DNA from: Mycolicibacterium tusciae JS617 | Lineage (GTDB): Bacteria > Actinomycetota > Actinomycetes > Mycobacteriales > Mycobacteriaceae | DNA: 64,000 nt | Assembly (NCBI RefSeq): GCF_000243415.2 | Contig: NZ_KI912270.1 | Span: forward strand, 62,001 to 126,000 | Reading direction: 5' to 3' | Part shown: positions 46,097 to 57,590 of the stretch, in pieces | Layout: every line of letters begins with the position of its first letter | Numbering within the stretch: position 1 is the stretch's first letter | Translations under genes and position numbers: made by a program | Notes under the pieces: model-generated | What the model was told of the DNA's origin: nothing | Databases searched by the model: none | The model's input: only the letters and a program-made list of their open reading frames with translations

Positions 46097-47398
46097 GTGG
46101 TCCCGGCGTCTACGGCGTTACTCACCGACAAGTACGAGTTGACGATGCTTACGGCTGCGCTGCGCGACGGGACCGCGCACCGGCGGACGACCTTCGAGGT
46201 GTTCGCCCGCCGGCTGCCCGAAGGCCGCCGCTACGGTGTGGTCGCCGGAACCGACCGATTCGTGGAAGCGTTGGCGCAGTTCATGTTCGACGAGCCGGAA
46301 TTATCGGCGCTTTCGGACTTCTGCGATCGCCAGACGCTGGAATACCTGGCCGCTTACCGGTTCCGCGGGGATGTGGACGGCTACGCCGAAGGCGAGCTGT
46401 ACTTCCCCGGCTCCCCCGTGCTGGCCGTTCACGGCACATTCGGTGAGTGCGTCATATTGGAAACCCTCGCACTGTCGATTTTGAACCATGACACGGCGAT
46501 CGCGTCCGCGGCAGCCCGGATGGTCAGTGCAGCACAGGGCCGCGCACTGATCGAAATGGGCTCCCGCCGCACTCACGAGCAGGCCGCGGTCGCCGCTGCG
46601 CGCGCCGCCTACATCGCTGGTTTCGCCGGGTCGTCCAACCTCGAGGCGCAACGCACTTTCGGGGTGCCTGCACTCGGGACGAGCGCGCATGCGTTCACGC
46701 TGCTGCATACGACACCGGACGGGCCGGACGAGAAGTCAGCGTTCAGGGCGCAGGTCGACGCGCTCGGCGTGGGCACGACGCTGCTTGTCGACACCTACGA
46801 CATCACCACGGGCGTGGCCAACGCGGTGGAGGTGGCCGGCCCGGCACTGGGCGCGGTCCGCATCGACTCGGGTGACCTCGGCGTGCTCGCGCGACAGGTC
46901 CGCGACCAGCTCGACGGCCTCGGCGCCCACCGGACCCGAATCGTGGTGTCCGGTGATCTCGACGAGTTCGCCATCGCCGCACTGCGCGCCGAACCTGTCG
47001 ACACGTACGGTGTGGGAACGTCGGTGGTCACCGGCTCCGGCGCCCCTACTGCCGGAATGGTTTACAAGCTGGTCGAGGTGGACGGGATGCCGGTGGAGAA
47101 GCGCAGTCTGCACAAGGAATCCCACGGCGGACGCAAGCAGGCACTGCGTCTGGCGAAGTCGACCGGCACCGTCGTCGAGGAGGTCGTGCATCCCTTCGGC
47201 ACCCAGCCGCCCGAGCCCCAGGACTTCGTCGAACGCCCGCTGATGACGAGGCTGGTTCGGCAGGGCGATCCCGTCGGCAGCGCAGGACTCGAGGCTGCGC
47301 GCCGGCGCGTCAGGGAGGGGCTGGAAAGCCTCCCGTGGGACGGCCTGAAACTATCCCGAGGCGAACCGGCGATCCCCACCCGCATGATCAGTCACTAG
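46097..47398 (+). CDS. pncB: nicotinate phosphoribosyltransferase (PncB)
   Basis: 433 residues from GTG 46097; [56 protein letters not shown] (phosphorylatable His) and [18 protein letters not shown] are diagnostic. Converts nicotinate and PRPP to NaMN in NAD salvage. An upstream in-frame start at 46043 is contiguous with clpS and is less likely. Confidence 0.95.
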   Translation: MVPASTALLTDKYELTMLTAALRDGTAHRRTTFEVFARRLPEGRRYGVVAGTDRFVEALAQFMFDEPELSALSDFCDRQTLEYLAAYRFRGDVDGYAEGELYFPGSPVLAVHGTFGECVILETLALSILNHDTAIASAAARMVSAAQGRALIEMGSRRTHEQAAVAAARAAYIAGFAGSSNLEAQRTFGVPALGTSAHAFTLLHTTPDGPDEKSAFRAQVDALGVGTTLLVDTYDITTGVANAVEVAGPALGAVRIDSGDLGVLARQVRDQLDGLGAHRTRIVVSGDLDEFAIAALRAEPVDTYGVGTSVVTGSGAPTAGMVYKLVEVDGMPVEKRSLHKESHGGRKQALRLAKSTGTVVEEVVHPFGTQPPEPQDFVERPLMTRLVRQGDPVGSAGLEAARRRVREGLESLPWDGLKLSRGEPAIPTRMISH

Positions 47399-47418
47399 GA
47401 GCAGCCACGGGCGAGACT

Positions 47419-49416
47419 GTGAACGTCACCGAACTACTGGCCAAGGCGGTCTCAGGGCTCGGCGGTTCTGAACGCCTCGGCCAGATCGAGATGGCCGAGG
47501 CGGTGGCGCATGCCTTCGACAGCGGCGAACACCTCGCAGTCCAGGCAGGCACCGGAACCGGAAAGTCACTGGCCTACCTGGTGCCTGCGATCGCGCGGGC
47601 GATTGACACCGACGAGCCGGTAGTGATCTCGACGGCGACCATCGCCCTGCAGCGCCAGCTCGTCGACCGCGATCTCCCACGGCTGGCGGAATCACTGGCC
47701 GATGCACTGCCGCGCACCCCTGAATTCGCCCTGCTGAAAGGCCGGGGAAATTACCTGTGTCTCAACAAGGTTCACAATGGCTCGGCCACGGAGCCGGATG
47801 AACAGTTTCAGGAGGAGCTGTTCGAGCCGGTCGCCGCCTCTGCCCTCGGCCGCGATGTGCAGCGGCTGATCGCGTGGTCGTCAGACACCGAGACAGGCGA
47901 TCGCGACGAGCTGACACCGGGCGTGCCGGACCGGTCGTGGTCGCAGGTCAGCGTCTCGGCGCGGGAATGCATCGGCGTCTCTCGCTGCCCGTTCGGCACC
48001 GACTGTTTTGCGGAGAAGGCGCGCGACAAGGCCGGCCACGCCGATGTGGTCGTCACCAATCACGCGCTGCTGGCCATCGACGCCGTATCCGACGCCGCCG
48101 TGCTGCCCGAGCACCAACTGCTCGTCGTCGACGAGGCCCATGAACTCGTCGACCGGGTGACCGGCGTGGCCACCGGAGAGCTCTCGGCGACGTCCATGGG
48201 TGCCGCGCATCGACGCTCCGCGCGCCTGGTCGACCAGGAACTCGCGCAACGGTTGGAGGCCGCGACCGCAACACTGTCGTCGGTCATCCACGACGGCGTA
48301 CCCGGGCGTATCGACATCCTCGACGACGAACTGGCCACCTATCTGACCGCCCTGCGCGACGCCGCGTACCGGGTGCGGTCGGCGATCGACACGAGTCCGA
48401 GCGATCCGAAGGCGGCTTCGGCACGCGCCGAAGCTGTTACCGCGCTGACCGATTTGGGCGACACCGCGTCGCGCATCCTGGACTCCTTCATGCCGGCCAT
48501 TCCGGACCGCACCGACGTCGTGTGGCTGGAGCGCGAAGAGAACCGCGGCAATACGCGAGTTTTTCTACGGGTCGCCCCGCTGTCGGTGTCTGCTCTGCTG
48601 CGCAACAGGCTGTTCGAACACTCGACAGCCGTGCTCACCTCGGCCACGCTGACCCTCGGGGGCACCTTCGACGCCATGGCGTCGGCGTGGGGGCTGGCCG
48701 GTGAGGACGACAAGGTGCGAGGCGAAATGTCGCCGGCCGAGCGGCTCCGGTGGCGCGGCATCGACGTCGGATCACCGTTCGAGCACGCGAAGGCGGGCAT
48801 TCTCTACGTCGCCGCCCATCTCCCCCCGCCGGGTCGTGACGGCACCGGCTCAGCCGAGCAGCTCGACGAGATCGCCGCGCTCGTCACCGCCGCCGGCGGC
48901 CGAACGCTCGGCCTGTTCTCGTCGATGCGCGCGGCGAAGGCCGCCGCCGAGATCATGCGAGATCGCCTCGACTCCCCGGTCCTGTGCCAGGGTGAGGACA
49001 CCACCTCGGCGCTGGTGAAGCGGTTCGCCGATGATGCGGAGACGTCACTGTTCGGCACGCTGTCGCTATGGCAGGGCGTCGACGTTCCCGGCCCGTCGCT
49101 GTCGCTGGTACTCATCGACCGCATCCCGTTCCCCCGGCCCGACGATCCGCTGCTGACGGCACGCCAGCGTGCGGTGGCGGCTCGCGGCGGCAACGGTTTC
49201 ATGGCGGTCGCCGCCAGCCACGCGGCGCTGCTGCTGGCTCAGGGCGCCGGCCGCCTACTGCGGCGCATCGACGACCGGGGCGTGGTAGCGGTGCTGGACT
49301 CGCGCATGGCGACCGCCCGCTACAGCGGGTACCTGCGGGCATCGCTGCCACCGTTCTGGGCGACCACCGACACCGTCCGGGTGCGTCAGGCGCTCGAACG
49401 CTTACGCGCGGGTTGA
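47419..49416 (+). CDS. dinG: DinG-type ATP-dependent Fe-S helicase
   Basis: 665 residues from GTG 47419. Walker A AGTGTGKS is at residues 43-50, the DEAH box is in LVVDEAHELV, and a four-Cys iron-sulfur motif runs across YLCLNK, ECIGVSRC and DCFAEKA. The C-terminal SLWQGVDVPGPSLSLVLIDRIPFPRP and QGAGRLLRR (motif VI) complete the XPD/DinG layout. A 5'-3' helicase for R-loops and forks. Matches Rv1329c. Confidence 0.95.
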   Translation: MNVTELLAKAVSGLGGSERLGQIEMAEAVAHAFDSGEHLAVQAGTGTGKSLAYLVPAIARAIDTDEPVVISTATIALQRQLVDRDLPRLAESLADALPRTPEFALLKGRGNYLCLNKVHNGSATEPDEQFQEELFEPVAASALGRDVQRLIAWSSDTETGDRDELTPGVPDRSWSQVSVSARECIGVSRCPFGTDCFAEKARDKAGHADVVVTNHALLAIDAVSDAAVLPEHQLLVVDEAHELVDRVTGVATGELSATSMGAAHRRSARLVDQELAQRLEAATATLSSVIHDGVPGRIDILDDELATYLTALRDAAYRVRSAIDTSPSDPKAASARAEAVTALTDLGDTASRILDSFMPAIPDRTDVVWLEREENRGNTRVFLRVAPLSVSALLRNRLFEHSTAVLTSATLTLGGTFDAMASAWGLAGEDDKVRGEMSPAERLRWRGIDVGSPFEHAKAGILYVAAHLPPPGRDGTGSAEQLDEIAALVTAAGGRTLGLFSSMRAAKAAAEIMRDRLDSPVLCQGEDTTSALVKRFADDAETSLFGTLSLWQGVDVPGPSLSLVLIDRIPFPRPDDPLLTARQRAVAARGGNGFMAVAASHAALLLAQGAGRLLRRIDDRGVVAVLDSRMATARYSGYLRASLPPFWATTDTVRVRQALERLRAG

Positions 49417-49494
49417 TAACTGTCACTATCCTGTCGCTAACTCCGCGTGCGGGCCGCCCCGGGCCGCAGGCAGAACCGGAGAAAGGCGGCGTCA

Positions 49495-50934
49495 ATGCCC
49501 CCACGACACCTGGTGGGCGCCGTGATCGCGGTGTCCGCGGCGCTGCTCGTAACGTCGTGCAGCACGACGCTGCAGGGCAACGCGGTGTCGGTCTTCGACG
49601 ACCCGTTCAGCGTCGCGGGTATGCCGGCCACCGACGGACCCAGTGGTATCCGACCGGTGCCTGCGGATCCGACCCGGGATGTCCTTGGCACCGACGACGG
49701 CGAGATGGACGAACTCGGCCGTCAGGCGATCAGTGATATCGAGGAGTTCTGGGAAGCGAATTACAGCCAGTCGTTCGACGACTATTTCCGACCCGTGACG
49801 GAGCTGATCTCCTGGGACGCAAACGGTTTCGACGACACCGAGTTCTGCGGCGACACCACGTACGGAATCGTGAACGCGGGCTACTGCCTTGACGACCACA
49901 CCATCGGATGGGACCGCGGTGAGCTCTTGCCCGCGCTGCAGCAGGCCCACGGCGACATGGGCCTGACGATGGTGCTCGCCCACGAGTACGGCCACGCCAT
50001 CCAATACCAATCGGGGATGGCCGACGACGACACCCCGACGCTGGTGTCCGAACAACAGGCCGACTGTCTGGCCGGCGCCTACATGCGCTGGGTGGCCGAG
50101 GACAATTCGCCACGGTTCACGCTCTCGACCGCAGACGGGCTGAACAACGTGCTGGCGGCCGTCATCGGCTTCCGCGATCCGCTGCTGAACATCGACGATC
50201 CCGAGGTCGGTGTGGACGAACACGGTTCGGCGTTCGAACGGGTGTCGGCTTTCCAGTTCGGATTCACCGACGGCGTGGCTGCCTGTGCGTCGATCGACAT
50301 GAGGGAGGTGGGCCAGCGTCGCGGCGACCTGCCCGTCTTGCTCCCCGAGGATCACACGGGCGAACTGGCGATCACCGAGAAGTCGGTGCAGGACATCATC
50401 GGTGCGATGGACACATTGTTCAGCCCGAAGAACCCGCCGGAGTTGAGCTTCGAAGCCGCCGACTGTGCCGACGCGCGACCGAGTCCGCCGGTGTCGTTCT
50501 GCCCGGCCACCAACACGATCATCGTCGACCTTCCCGAACTGGAAGCGATGGGTGCTCAACCGGATAGCGAGGACGCCGCCGGCCTGGCCACCGGCGACAA
50601 TTCCGCGTATTCCATCCTGATGTCGCGGTACATGCAGGCCATTCAGCACGAGCACGGGGGCGTGGCGCTCGACAATGCCGAGGCCGCGTTGCGGACCGCG
50701 TGCCTGACCGGCGTCGCGACCGCGAAGCTCTCGAATGACAGCAGCACACCGGAGGGAAACACCATCTCACTGACCGCCGGTGACGTCGATGAGGCGGTGT
50801 CGGGAATCCTCACCAACGGATTGGCCGCCAGTGACGTCAACGGTGAATCGGTGCCGTCGGGCTTCTCACGGATCGACGCATTCCGCGTCGGCGTGCTCGG
50901 CGATCAGGAGCGCTGCTTCGAACGCTTCGAGTGA
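49495..50934 (+). CDS. secreted lipoprotein zinc metalloprotease, LpqM-like
   Basis: 479 residues. A signal peptide with lipobox LLVTSC (Cys at about residue 21) anchors it outside the membrane. MVLAHEYGHAIQYQSG supplies the HExxH zinc site, with the third ligand probably in EQQADCLAGAYMRW. Size and layout are like mycobacterial LpqM, which is known to be needed in conjugal DNA transfer, but orthology is not established. Start ATG 49495 after GGAGAAAGG. Not present at this place in M. tuberculosis. Confidence 0.85.
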   Translation: MPPRHLVGAVIAVSAALLVTSCSTTLQGNAVSVFDDPFSVAGMPATDGPSGIRPVPADPTRDVLGTDDGEMDELGRQAISDIEEFWEANYSQSFDDYFRPVTELISWDANGFDDTEFCGDTTYGIVNAGYCLDDHTIGWDRGELLPALQQAHGDMGLTMVLAHEYGHAIQYQSGMADDDTPTLVSEQQADCLAGAYMRWVAEDNSPRFTLSTADGLNNVLAAVIGFRDPLLNIDDPEVGVDEHGSAFERVSAFQFGFTDGVAACASIDMREVGQRRGDLPVLLPEDHTGELAITEKSVQDIIGAMDTLFSPKNPPELSFEAADCADARPSPPVSFCPATNTIIVDLPELEAMGAQPDSEDAAGLATGDNSAYSILMSRYMQAIQHEHGGVALDNAEAALRTACLTGVATAKLSNDSSTPEGNTISLTAGDVDEAVSGILTNGLAASDVNGESVPSGFSRIDAFRVGVLGDQERCFERFE

Positions 50935-50972
50935 CCGTTCCGCAGAGCGGAGGGCACCGCGCGTGCTCGAGA

Positions 50973-51743
50973 CTAGATTTTTTTCGTCACGCCGTACCAG
51001 GCCAGCACGGCTTCAGACTGGCGTGTTGACCTGGTCAGGAACGCATACGAGCGGATGAACGACTCACCCACGCAACCGTCGATCTTGACGCGGAAATTGC
51101 TGACCATCACCCAGGGGTCGGCACCGATGTAGTCCTTTTTGGTCACCGGGATGATGTTGACCAGGCCGGGCTTGAGACCCACCGTGATGCCGCCGCCGAG
51201 GTTTCCGCCCAACCCAGGCAGGATGCCGTCGATCCCCGGCGAAACGATGTCAATGCCGATGAGTCCGATGGACGGGTTGATGCCCGCGGTAGCGGTCAGC
51301 GAGACGCCGTTGGAGGTGCTCATGTCGATTCCGCAGCCGATTTCGTAGCCGACCTCGAGAGTGCCCCCGGTTTCTTCACCGTCGTCGGGACCCCTCAGCG
51401 TGCCGCTATAGGTCCCGCCGACGACGTATTCGCGCGACGACAGCGCGGTGGTGAGCGGCGGGATGGGGGCCTGTGTCTCGTCCTTGGCCGACAGCGTTAG
51501 CTCCCAGTCATCGGGCGTCTGCGTCACGGCGGGAGGTGTCGAGGCGACGGGGCCCTCGTCGACGGGCAGCGGCGGCACGCCATCGGGCGGCAGCGTGGCA
51601 GCCACGGGCACGGGCGCGTCGACCGGGACGGGTTGCGGCTCAGGCCCGGGCTGGGCGGCAGCGGGTCCGACCGATGGACAACTCAGCAATCCACCGATCG
51701 CCAACACTGTGATGCCGCGCCGCAGCACATTCCCAACCGTCAC
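50973..51743 (-). CDS. MspA-family outer membrane porin with proline-rich N-terminal linker
   Basis: 256 residues. A signal peptide ending around AAA is followed by a Pro-rich stretch of about 50 residues. The MspA domain then has DDWELTLSAKDET, SSREYVVGGTYSGTL, LEVGYEIGCGIDMSTS, FRVKIDGCVGESFIRSYAFLT and the terminal AVLAWYGVTKKI. MspA porins form octameric channels in the mycolate outer membrane. The Pro-rich spacer and two Cys are unusual compared with MspA itself (about 211 residues with signal). GTG start 51743. Confidence 0.9.
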   Translation of the reverse strand: MTVGNVLRRGITVLAIGGLLSCPSVGPAAAQPGPEPQPVPVDAPVPVAATLPPDGVPPLPVDEGPVASTPPAVTQTPDDWELTLSAKDETQAPIPPLTTALSSREYVVGGTYSGTLRGPDDGEETGGTLEVGYEIGCGIDMSTSNGVSLTATAGINPSIGLIGIDIVSPGIDGILPGLGGNLGGGITVGLKPGLVNIIPVTKKDYIGADPWVMVSNFRVKIDGCVGESFIRSYAFLTRSTRQSEAVLAWYGVTKKI

Positions 51744-51845
51744 ACCCGGGCCCCTTCCCACGCCTCGCGGCAATTGACGCAACCTACCCCGACCCCGATG
51801 CGCACCGAACGGGTGTCGGCGAGATTGACCCTCAAACAGCGGTGC

Positions 51846-52694
51846 TCAAAATGGCATCCGCACCACGAAGCCGGCTTCCAACGCGACCCAGAGCGCGCCC
51901 TCCGGACCGATCGCCAGGCCATGCGGCTCACTGCCCGGCGGGAGGTCGAACGTGACGATCTCGCCGTCACCACTGACCCGTGCGAGCTGGTGCGAACCCC
52001 ACAGACTCACCCACACGCCGTCGTCGGGATCGGCGATGACGGCGTGCGGCTTACCGGGCAGGTCGATCTCCTGGATCGCCTCATTCATCGGGATCCTTCC
52101 GAGCCGCCCGGCAAGAATCTCGGTGAACCAGATCGCGTCGTCGTGGGTCGCCGCGATACCCACCGGACCCGCTGCGGCAGTGGGCAAGTCACGCACCGTA
52201 AGTTCACCCGACAGTGTCAGCCGTCCGATCGCGTTGCGCTGATTGAGGGTGAACCACAGCGCGTTGTCGGGCCCCGTGACGATCATCGACGGTGCACCGC
52301 CGACGGCATGGGGGTCGGACAGCTCGCCGTCGACCGAGATTCGCCCGATGCTGCCTGTCGTCATCGCGGTGAACCACAACGCGCCGTCGGCTCCGACGGT
52401 GATGCCGTACGGTGCGCTGCCCTCGCTCAGTGCGAACTCTGACAACTCCCCCGCCGTGCTGATCCGCCCGATGCGGTCGTCGCCGTTTCGGGTGAACCAC
52501 AACGCGCCATCCGGGCCTGCGGTGATGATCGACGGCCGGCACTCAGCCGCGACCGGAAAGACCTCGACATCGCCGCCCGGCCGCACCCGCGCGATCGCGC
52601 CGCGATGCACCAAAGTCACCCACAGCGCGCCGTCGGAGCCGGCAGCCAGCGCGTACGGTCCGCCGTCGACGGCAACCTTGAGGGGGCCCGTCAC
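51846..52694 (-). CDS. Vgb-lyase-like seven-bladed beta-propeller protein
   Basis: 282 residues made of repeats with the core DGALWFT or close variants, at least six visible (GSDGALWVT, GPDGALWFT, GADGALWFT, GPDNALWFT, HDDAIWFT, DDGVWVS, GPEGALWVA), as in virginiamycin B lyase. No signal peptide. May be a streptogramin lyase or a sensor propeller; the substrate is unproven. GTG start overlaps glgP stop (GTGA). Confidence 0.85.
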   Translation of the reverse strand: MTGPLKVAVDGGPYALAAGSDGALWVTLVHRGAIARVRPGGDVEVFPVAAECRPSIITAGPDGALWFTRNGDDRIGRISTAGELSEFALSEGSAPYGITVGADGALWFTAMTTGSIGRISVDGELSDPHAVGGAPSMIVTGPDNALWFTLNQRNAIGRLTLSGELTVRDLPTAAAGPVGIAATHDDAIWFTEILAGRLGRIPMNEAIQEIDLPGKPHAVIADPDDGVWVSLWGSHQLARVSGDGEIVTFDLPPGSEPHGLAIGPEGALWVALEAGFVVRMPF

Positions 52695-55333
52695 GCCAGC
52701 GTGACGAGGCCGAGTTCGTTGTCGCCTGCCAGCAGCGTGTGATGGGGCAGCACCCGCACCGTGTACCCCACCGGCCCCGCGACCGGCAGCGGTGTAGTCG
52801 ACGTGAAGATCTCGTTACCGCCGTCGGCGGTACCCGTGTGTTCCATGTACACAGTCACCGGGTCCACCAGCGCATCGCTGGCGTCGACGCGGCCAAGCAC
52901 CGCCTGCACGGACACCTCTTCGGGTGTCAGGTCGGCCAGATGGACCGTCGCGGTCAGCGTCAGTTCGGAGCCCAGCAGCGGGGTATCCGGAAGTCCGTAG
53001 CTGTCGACGTCGGTGATCTGGATCTTCGGCCACGCCTCGGCGGCACGCTCGCGGTAGGCCGCGAGCTCGCGCGCCGCACCAAACGGTTCACCGTCAGCGC
53101 CGGCTTCGACGGTCTTGCGCAGGGATTGGGCGGCTGGCGCGTAGTACTTCTCGGTGTAGTCACGCACCATGCGCGAGGCCAGCACCTTCGGTCCGAGCGC
53201 GATCAGTGTGTGGCGCACCATCTCCACCCACCGCTCGGGGACGCCGTGCTCGTTGCGGTCGTAGAACCTCGGGGCGACGGACTTCTCCATCAGGTCGTAC
53301 AGAGCGGCGGCCTCAAGATCATCGCGCCGCCCTTCATCGACCAGCCCGTCGGCAGTCGGTATCTCCCAACCGTTTTCACCGTCATACCACTCTTCCCACC
53401 AGCCGTCGCGGATCGACAGGTTGAGCCCGCCGTTGAGCGCACTCTTCATACCCGAGGTGCCGCACGCCTCCAGCGGCCTCAACGGATTGTTCAGCCACAC
53501 GTCGCAGCCCCAATACAACAGACGCGCCATCGACATGTCGTAGTCGGGCAGGAACGCGATGCGGTGCCGGACCTCGGGCCGATCGGCGAACTTCACCACC
53601 TGCTGGATCAACGCCTTTCCGCCGTCGTCGGCGGGGTGCGACTTACCCGCGACGATCAACTGAATCGGCCGATCCGCGTCGAGCAGAAGCTTCTCCAGCC
53701 GCTCCGCATCGCGGAGCATCAGAGTCAGCCGTTTGTACGTGGGGACTCTGCGCGCGAACCCAATGGTCAATACGTTCGGATCGAACGCCGTTGCAATCCA
53801 GCCTAATTCGGCCTCCGATGCGCCCCGCTCCAGCCAGGAGCGGTGCAATCGCGCTCGGACGTCTGAGACCAGCTTCGCGCGCAGCTGTGAGCGAATCCAC
53901 CACATGTGCCCCGGATCGACCTGGTGCAATCGCCCCCACACCTCGGGCTCGCGCAGCATGCCGAGGTCGTCGTTGCCGATGAGTTCGCGGCCCAACTCCA
54001 ACCATTCGGGCGCAGCCCAGGTGGGCGCGTGCACGCCGTTGGTGATCGAGCCGATGGGCACCTCGTTCGAGTCGAAGCCGGGCCACAACTCGTTGAACAT
54101 GCCGCGGCTGACCTTGCCGTGCAGCAATGAGACGCCATTGGCTCGCTGAGCGAGCCGCAGACCCATGTGCGCCATGTTGAACTTCGACGGGTCATCCTCG
54201 GCCCCGAACCAGATGATGCGGTCCATCGGTACGCCCGGAAGCAACCGCGAGGATTCATCGGACGGGTCGCTCGATCGGTTCTCTTCGCGCGAGCGCTCAT
54301 CGGCCGGGCTACCGAAGTACCGCTTGACCATCTCCACCGGGAATCGGTCGATCCCGGCGGGAACGGGCGTGTGCGTCGTGAAGACCGTCGACGAGCGCAC
54401 CACGGTCAGCGCGGTGTCGAAATCCAGCCCGGCGTCGATCAGCTCACGGATCCGCTCGACTCCGAGGAAACCGGCGTGCCCTTCGTTCATGTGGAACACC
54501 TCGGGCGAAGCCAGGCCCTCGACCTCAGTGAACGCCCGGATCGCGCGCACCCCGCCGATGCCCGCCAGGATCTCCTGCTTGATTCGGTGTTCCTGGTCAC
54601 CGCCGTACAGCCGGTCCGTCACACCCCGCAGGTCGTGGTCGTTCTCTCCAATGTCGGAATCCAACAGCAGCAAGGGAATTCGGCCGACCTGAGCGATCCA
54701 GACTCGGGCGCGCAGCTCGGCGCCCTCGGGCATCGCGAGTTCGACCAACACCGGATTGTCATCGGAGTCGGTGAGGAGTCGTAGTGGCAGGCCCTGCGGG
54801 TCGAGCGACGGATAGCTTTCGTGCTGCCAGCCGTCGGCGGTCAACGACTGCCGGAAATACCCCGACCGGTACAGCAGGCCCACCGCGATCAATGGCAGTC
54901 CCAGGTCGGAAGCGGACTTCAGATGGTCGCCGGCGAGAATGCCCAGGCCACCGGAATAGTTGGGCAGTACCTCGGCGACGCCGAACTCCATCGAGAAGTA
55001 TGCGATGCCGTTGGGCAGCTCGGCGCCATGTTCGAGCTGCTGCTGGTACCAGAGTGGCCGGGACAGGTAATCGTCCAGTTCACCGGCCAAGTCGTCGAGC
55101 CGATCGACAAAGGATTCATCCGCTGCCAGCTCGTCGAGGCGTTTGGGGCTGACCTGACCCAGCAACGCAACGGGGTCGTATCCGACCTGCTTCCAGAGCT
55201 CCGGATCGATCGTCGCGAACAGGTCCTGGGTCGGCTTGTCCCATGACCACCGCAGATTGATCGACAGCCGTTCGAGCGCGACCATGCGATCCGGTAGATG
55301 GGCGCGGACGGTGAACCTTCGCAGAGCTTTCAT
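52691..55333 (-). CDS. glgP: alpha-glucan phosphorylase GlgP
   Basis: 880 residues; the N-terminal DUF3417 region ([31 protein letters not shown]) is followed by the phosphorylase fold with [16 protein letters not shown] and the PLP-binding Lys in [15 protein letters not shown]. Degrades or, with GlgE, remodels glucan. Divergent from glgE and co-translated with the propeller gene. Matches Rv1328. Confidence 0.95.
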   Translation of the reverse strand: MKALRRFTVRAHLPDRMVALERLSINLRWSWDKPTQDLFATIDPELWKQVGYDPVALLGQVSPKRLDELAADESFVDRLDDLAGELDDYLSRPLWYQQQLEHGAELPNGIAYFSMEFGVAEVLPNYSGGLGILAGDHLKSASDLGLPLIAVGLLYRSGYFRQSLTADGWQHESYPSLDPQGLPLRLLTDSDDNPVLVELAMPEGAELRARVWIAQVGRIPLLLLDSDIGENDHDLRGVTDRLYGGDQEHRIKQEILAGIGGVRAIRAFTEVEGLASPEVFHMNEGHAGFLGVERIRELIDAGLDFDTALTVVRSSTVFTTHTPVPAGIDRFPVEMVKRYFGSPADERSREENRSSDPSDESSRLLPGVPMDRIIWFGAEDDPSKFNMAHMGLRLAQRANGVSLLHGKVSRGMFNELWPGFDSNEVPIGSITNGVHAPTWAAPEWLELGRELIGNDDLGMLREPEVWGRLHQVDPGHMWWIRSQLRAKLVSDVRARLHRSWLERGASEAELGWIATAFDPNVLTIGFARRVPTYKRLTLMLRDAERLEKLLLDADRPIQLIVAGKSHPADDGGKALIQQVVKFADRPEVRHRIAFLPDYDMSMARLLYWGCDVWLNNPLRPLEACGTSGMKSALNGGLNLSIRDGWWEEWYDGENGWEIPTADGLVDEGRRDDLEAAALYDLMEKSVAPRFYDRNEHGVPERWVEMVRHTLIALGPKVLASRMVRDYTEKYYAPAAQSLRKTVEAGADGEPFGAARELAAYRERAAEAWPKIQITDVDSYGLPDTPLLGSELTLTATVHLADLTPEEVSVQAVLGRVDASDALVDPVTVYMEHTGTADGGNEIFTSTTPLPVAGPVGYTVRVLPHHTLLAGDNELGLVTLA

Positions 55334-55477
55334 CGGGCCATCACGCGACTCAACCTTACTGACATTTCTTCGCGCTGCAGCGCTGGTCCTCGTACTGCTT
55401 CACCTCCGCTTGGTTGGGCAGCGCATTACGGTGGGTATAGGCGCAAAGAAGCGAGTGATGAGCTCAGTCAACGCAGC

Positions 55478-57586
55478 GTGAAGGAGTGGTGGGAAGTGGT
55501 CGGTCGGATCGGGATCGATGACGTCGCCCCCGTCGTATCCGGTGGACGTTTCCCGGCCAAGGCGGTCGTCGGCGAGATCGTGCCTGTCCGCGCCACGCTG
55601 TGGCGCGAGGGCCACGACGCCGTCGCGGCAACACTCGTCGTCCGCTACCACGGTGCGGCCTATCCGCAGCTCGTCAACGGACCGGCCGGGCGGGCGAATG
55701 TGACGCCGGAGCCGGTGCCCATCGAGACCGTCGTCAATCCACGGCCGCGCATCACCCGGCACGACCTGCCGATGGTGATGGGCACAACTCCCGATGTGTT
55801 TCACGGTCAGTTCACCCCCGACAGCGTCGGACTCTGGACTTATCGAGTGGACGGGTGGGGCGATCCGATCGCGACATGGCGCAAGGCTGTCATTGCGAAG
55901 CTGGACGCCGGCCAGGGTGAGGACGAACTGTCCAACGATCTACTGGTCGGGGCGCGGTTGATCGAACGGGCGACGAAGGGTGTGCCGCGCAAACTGCGGG
56001 ACCCGATCATCGAGGCCGCGGAGTTGCTGCGAAAGCCCGGCGATCCGTTGACCCGGGCCGGGGCGGCGCTGTCAGAAGAAGTGACGCAGTTGCTCACCGA
56101 GTACCCGTTGCGCGAATTGGTCACCCGCGGTGAGCAATACGGCGTGTGGGTCGACCGTCCGCTGGCCCGGTTCAGTGGATGGTACGAGATGTTTCCGCGC
56201 TCGACCGGCGGGTGGGACGACAAGGGCAGGCCCGTCCACGGCACGTTCGCAACCGCCACCAAGGCGCTTGGGCGCATCGCCGCGATGGGCTTCGATGTGG
56301 TTTATCTTCCGCCGATTCATCCGATCGGCAAGGTTCATCGCAAGGGCCGCAACAACTCGGTCATTGCGGCGCCGGGCGACGTAGGTTCACCATGGGCGAT
56401 CGGCAGCGACGAGGGCGGCCACGACGCGATCCATCCCGAACTGGGCACGATCGAGGACTTCGACGACTTCGTCGCCGCCGCACGCGATCACGGCATGGAA
56501 GTGGCACTGGACCTGGCCCTGCAGTGCGCACCCGACCATCCGTGGGCGAAGGAACATCCGGAGTGGTTCACGGTGTTGCCCGACGGCACCATCGCCTACG
56601 CCGAGAACCCGCCCAAGAAATATCAAGACATCTATCCGATCAACTTCGACGACGACCCCGCGGGTTTGTACGAAGAGGTGCTGCGGGTTGTGCGCTTCTG
56701 GGTCTCCCACGGGATCAAGGTGTTTCGGGTGGACAACCCGCATACCAAGCCGCCCGACTTCTGGGCGTGGTTGATCGGCAAGGTCAAGAGCGAAGATCCC
56801 GACGTACTGTTCCTCGCCGAAGCATTTACCCGGCCGGCCCGGCTCTACGGTCTGGCCAAACTCGGATTCACGCAGTCCTACACGTACTTCACGTGGCGTA
56901 CGGCCAAGTGGGAGCTCACCGAATTCGGTCAGCAGATCGCCGAGCATGCCGACTACGCGCGACCCAATCTGTTCGTCAACACACCGGACATCCTTCACGA
57001 GAGCCTGCAGCACGGCGGCCCCGGCATGTTCGCGATCCGCGCGGTGCTCGCCGCGACGATGAGCTCGGCGTGGGGCGTGTATTCGGGTTATGAGCTCTAC
57101 GAGCACCGCCCCGTCCGCGAGGGCAGCGAGGAGTACCTCAATTCCGAAAAATATGAGTTGCGGCCACGCGATTTCGAGGCGGCGCTGGCAGACGGCGAAT
57201 CACTTGAGCCATTCCTGACCCGGCTCAACGAGATTCGCCACGTGCATCCAGCGCTGCACCAGCTGCGCACCATCAAATTCCACCACGCCGACAACGACGC
57301 CTTGTTGGCTTACAGCAAGTTCGACCCAGCGACGGGCGATCAGGTACTGGTGGTGGTGACGCTCAACCCGTTCGGCCCGGAAGAGGCGACGCTCTGGCTG
57401 GATATGGGCGCATTGGGGATGGAACCCTATGACCGCTTCTGGGTGCGCGACGAGATCACCGGTTACGAATACCAATGGGGGCACGCAAATTACGTTCGCC
57501 TCGATCCGGCCAACGCTGTGGCGCACGTACTGAACATGCCCCAGGTGCCGGCCGACCAACGACTCAACCTACTGCGTAGGGAGTGA
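55478..57586 (+). CDS. glgE: alpha-1,4-glucan:maltose-1-phosphate maltosyltransferase GlgE
   Basis: 702 residues from GTG 55478. GH13_3: [58 protein letters not shown] (nucleophile Asp), [12 protein letters not shown] (acid/base Glu) and [11 protein letters not shown]. Transfers maltose from maltose-1-phosphate to glucans. GTG 55496 with AAGGAG upstream is an alternative start, but EWWEVVGR resembles the annotated M. tuberculosis start region. Four bases before glgB. Confidence 0.96.
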   Translation: MKEWWEVVGRIGIDDVAPVVSGGRFPAKAVVGEIVPVRATLWREGHDAVAATLVVRYHGAAYPQLVNGPAGRANVTPEPVPIETVVNPRPRITRHDLPMVMGTTPDVFHGQFTPDSVGLWTYRVDGWGDPIATWRKAVIAKLDAGQGEDELSNDLLVGARLIERATKGVPRKLRDPIIEAAELLRKPGDPLTRAGAALSEEVTQLLTEYPLRELVTRGEQYGVWVDRPLARFSGWYEMFPRSTGGWDDKGRPVHGTFATATKALGRIAAMGFDVVYLPPIHPIGKVHRKGRNNSVIAAPGDVGSPWAIGSDEGGHDAIHPELGTIEDFDDFVAAARDHGMEVALDLALQCAPDHPWAKEHPEWFTVLPDGTIAYAENPPKKYQDIYPINFDDDPAGLYEEVLRVVRFWVSHGIKVFRVDNPHTKPPDFWAWLIGKVKSEDPDVLFLAEAFTRPARLYGLAKLGFTQSYTYFTWRTAKWELTEFGQQIAEHADYARPNLFVNTPDILHESLQHGGPGMFAIRAVLAATMSSAWGVYSGYELYEHRPVREGSEEYLNSEKYELRPRDFEAALADGESLEPFLTRLNEIRHVHPALHQLRTIKFHHADNDALLAYSKFDPATGDQVLVVVTLNPFGPEEATLWLDMGALGMEPYDRFWVRDEITGYEYQWGHANYVRLDPANAVAHVLNMPQVPADQRLNLLRRE

Positions 57587-57590
57587 CGAG

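Noticed and set aside
55410..55441. Promoter for glgE (TTGGTT ... TATAGG)
   Set aside because: Spacer would be 20 bases, too long to support.
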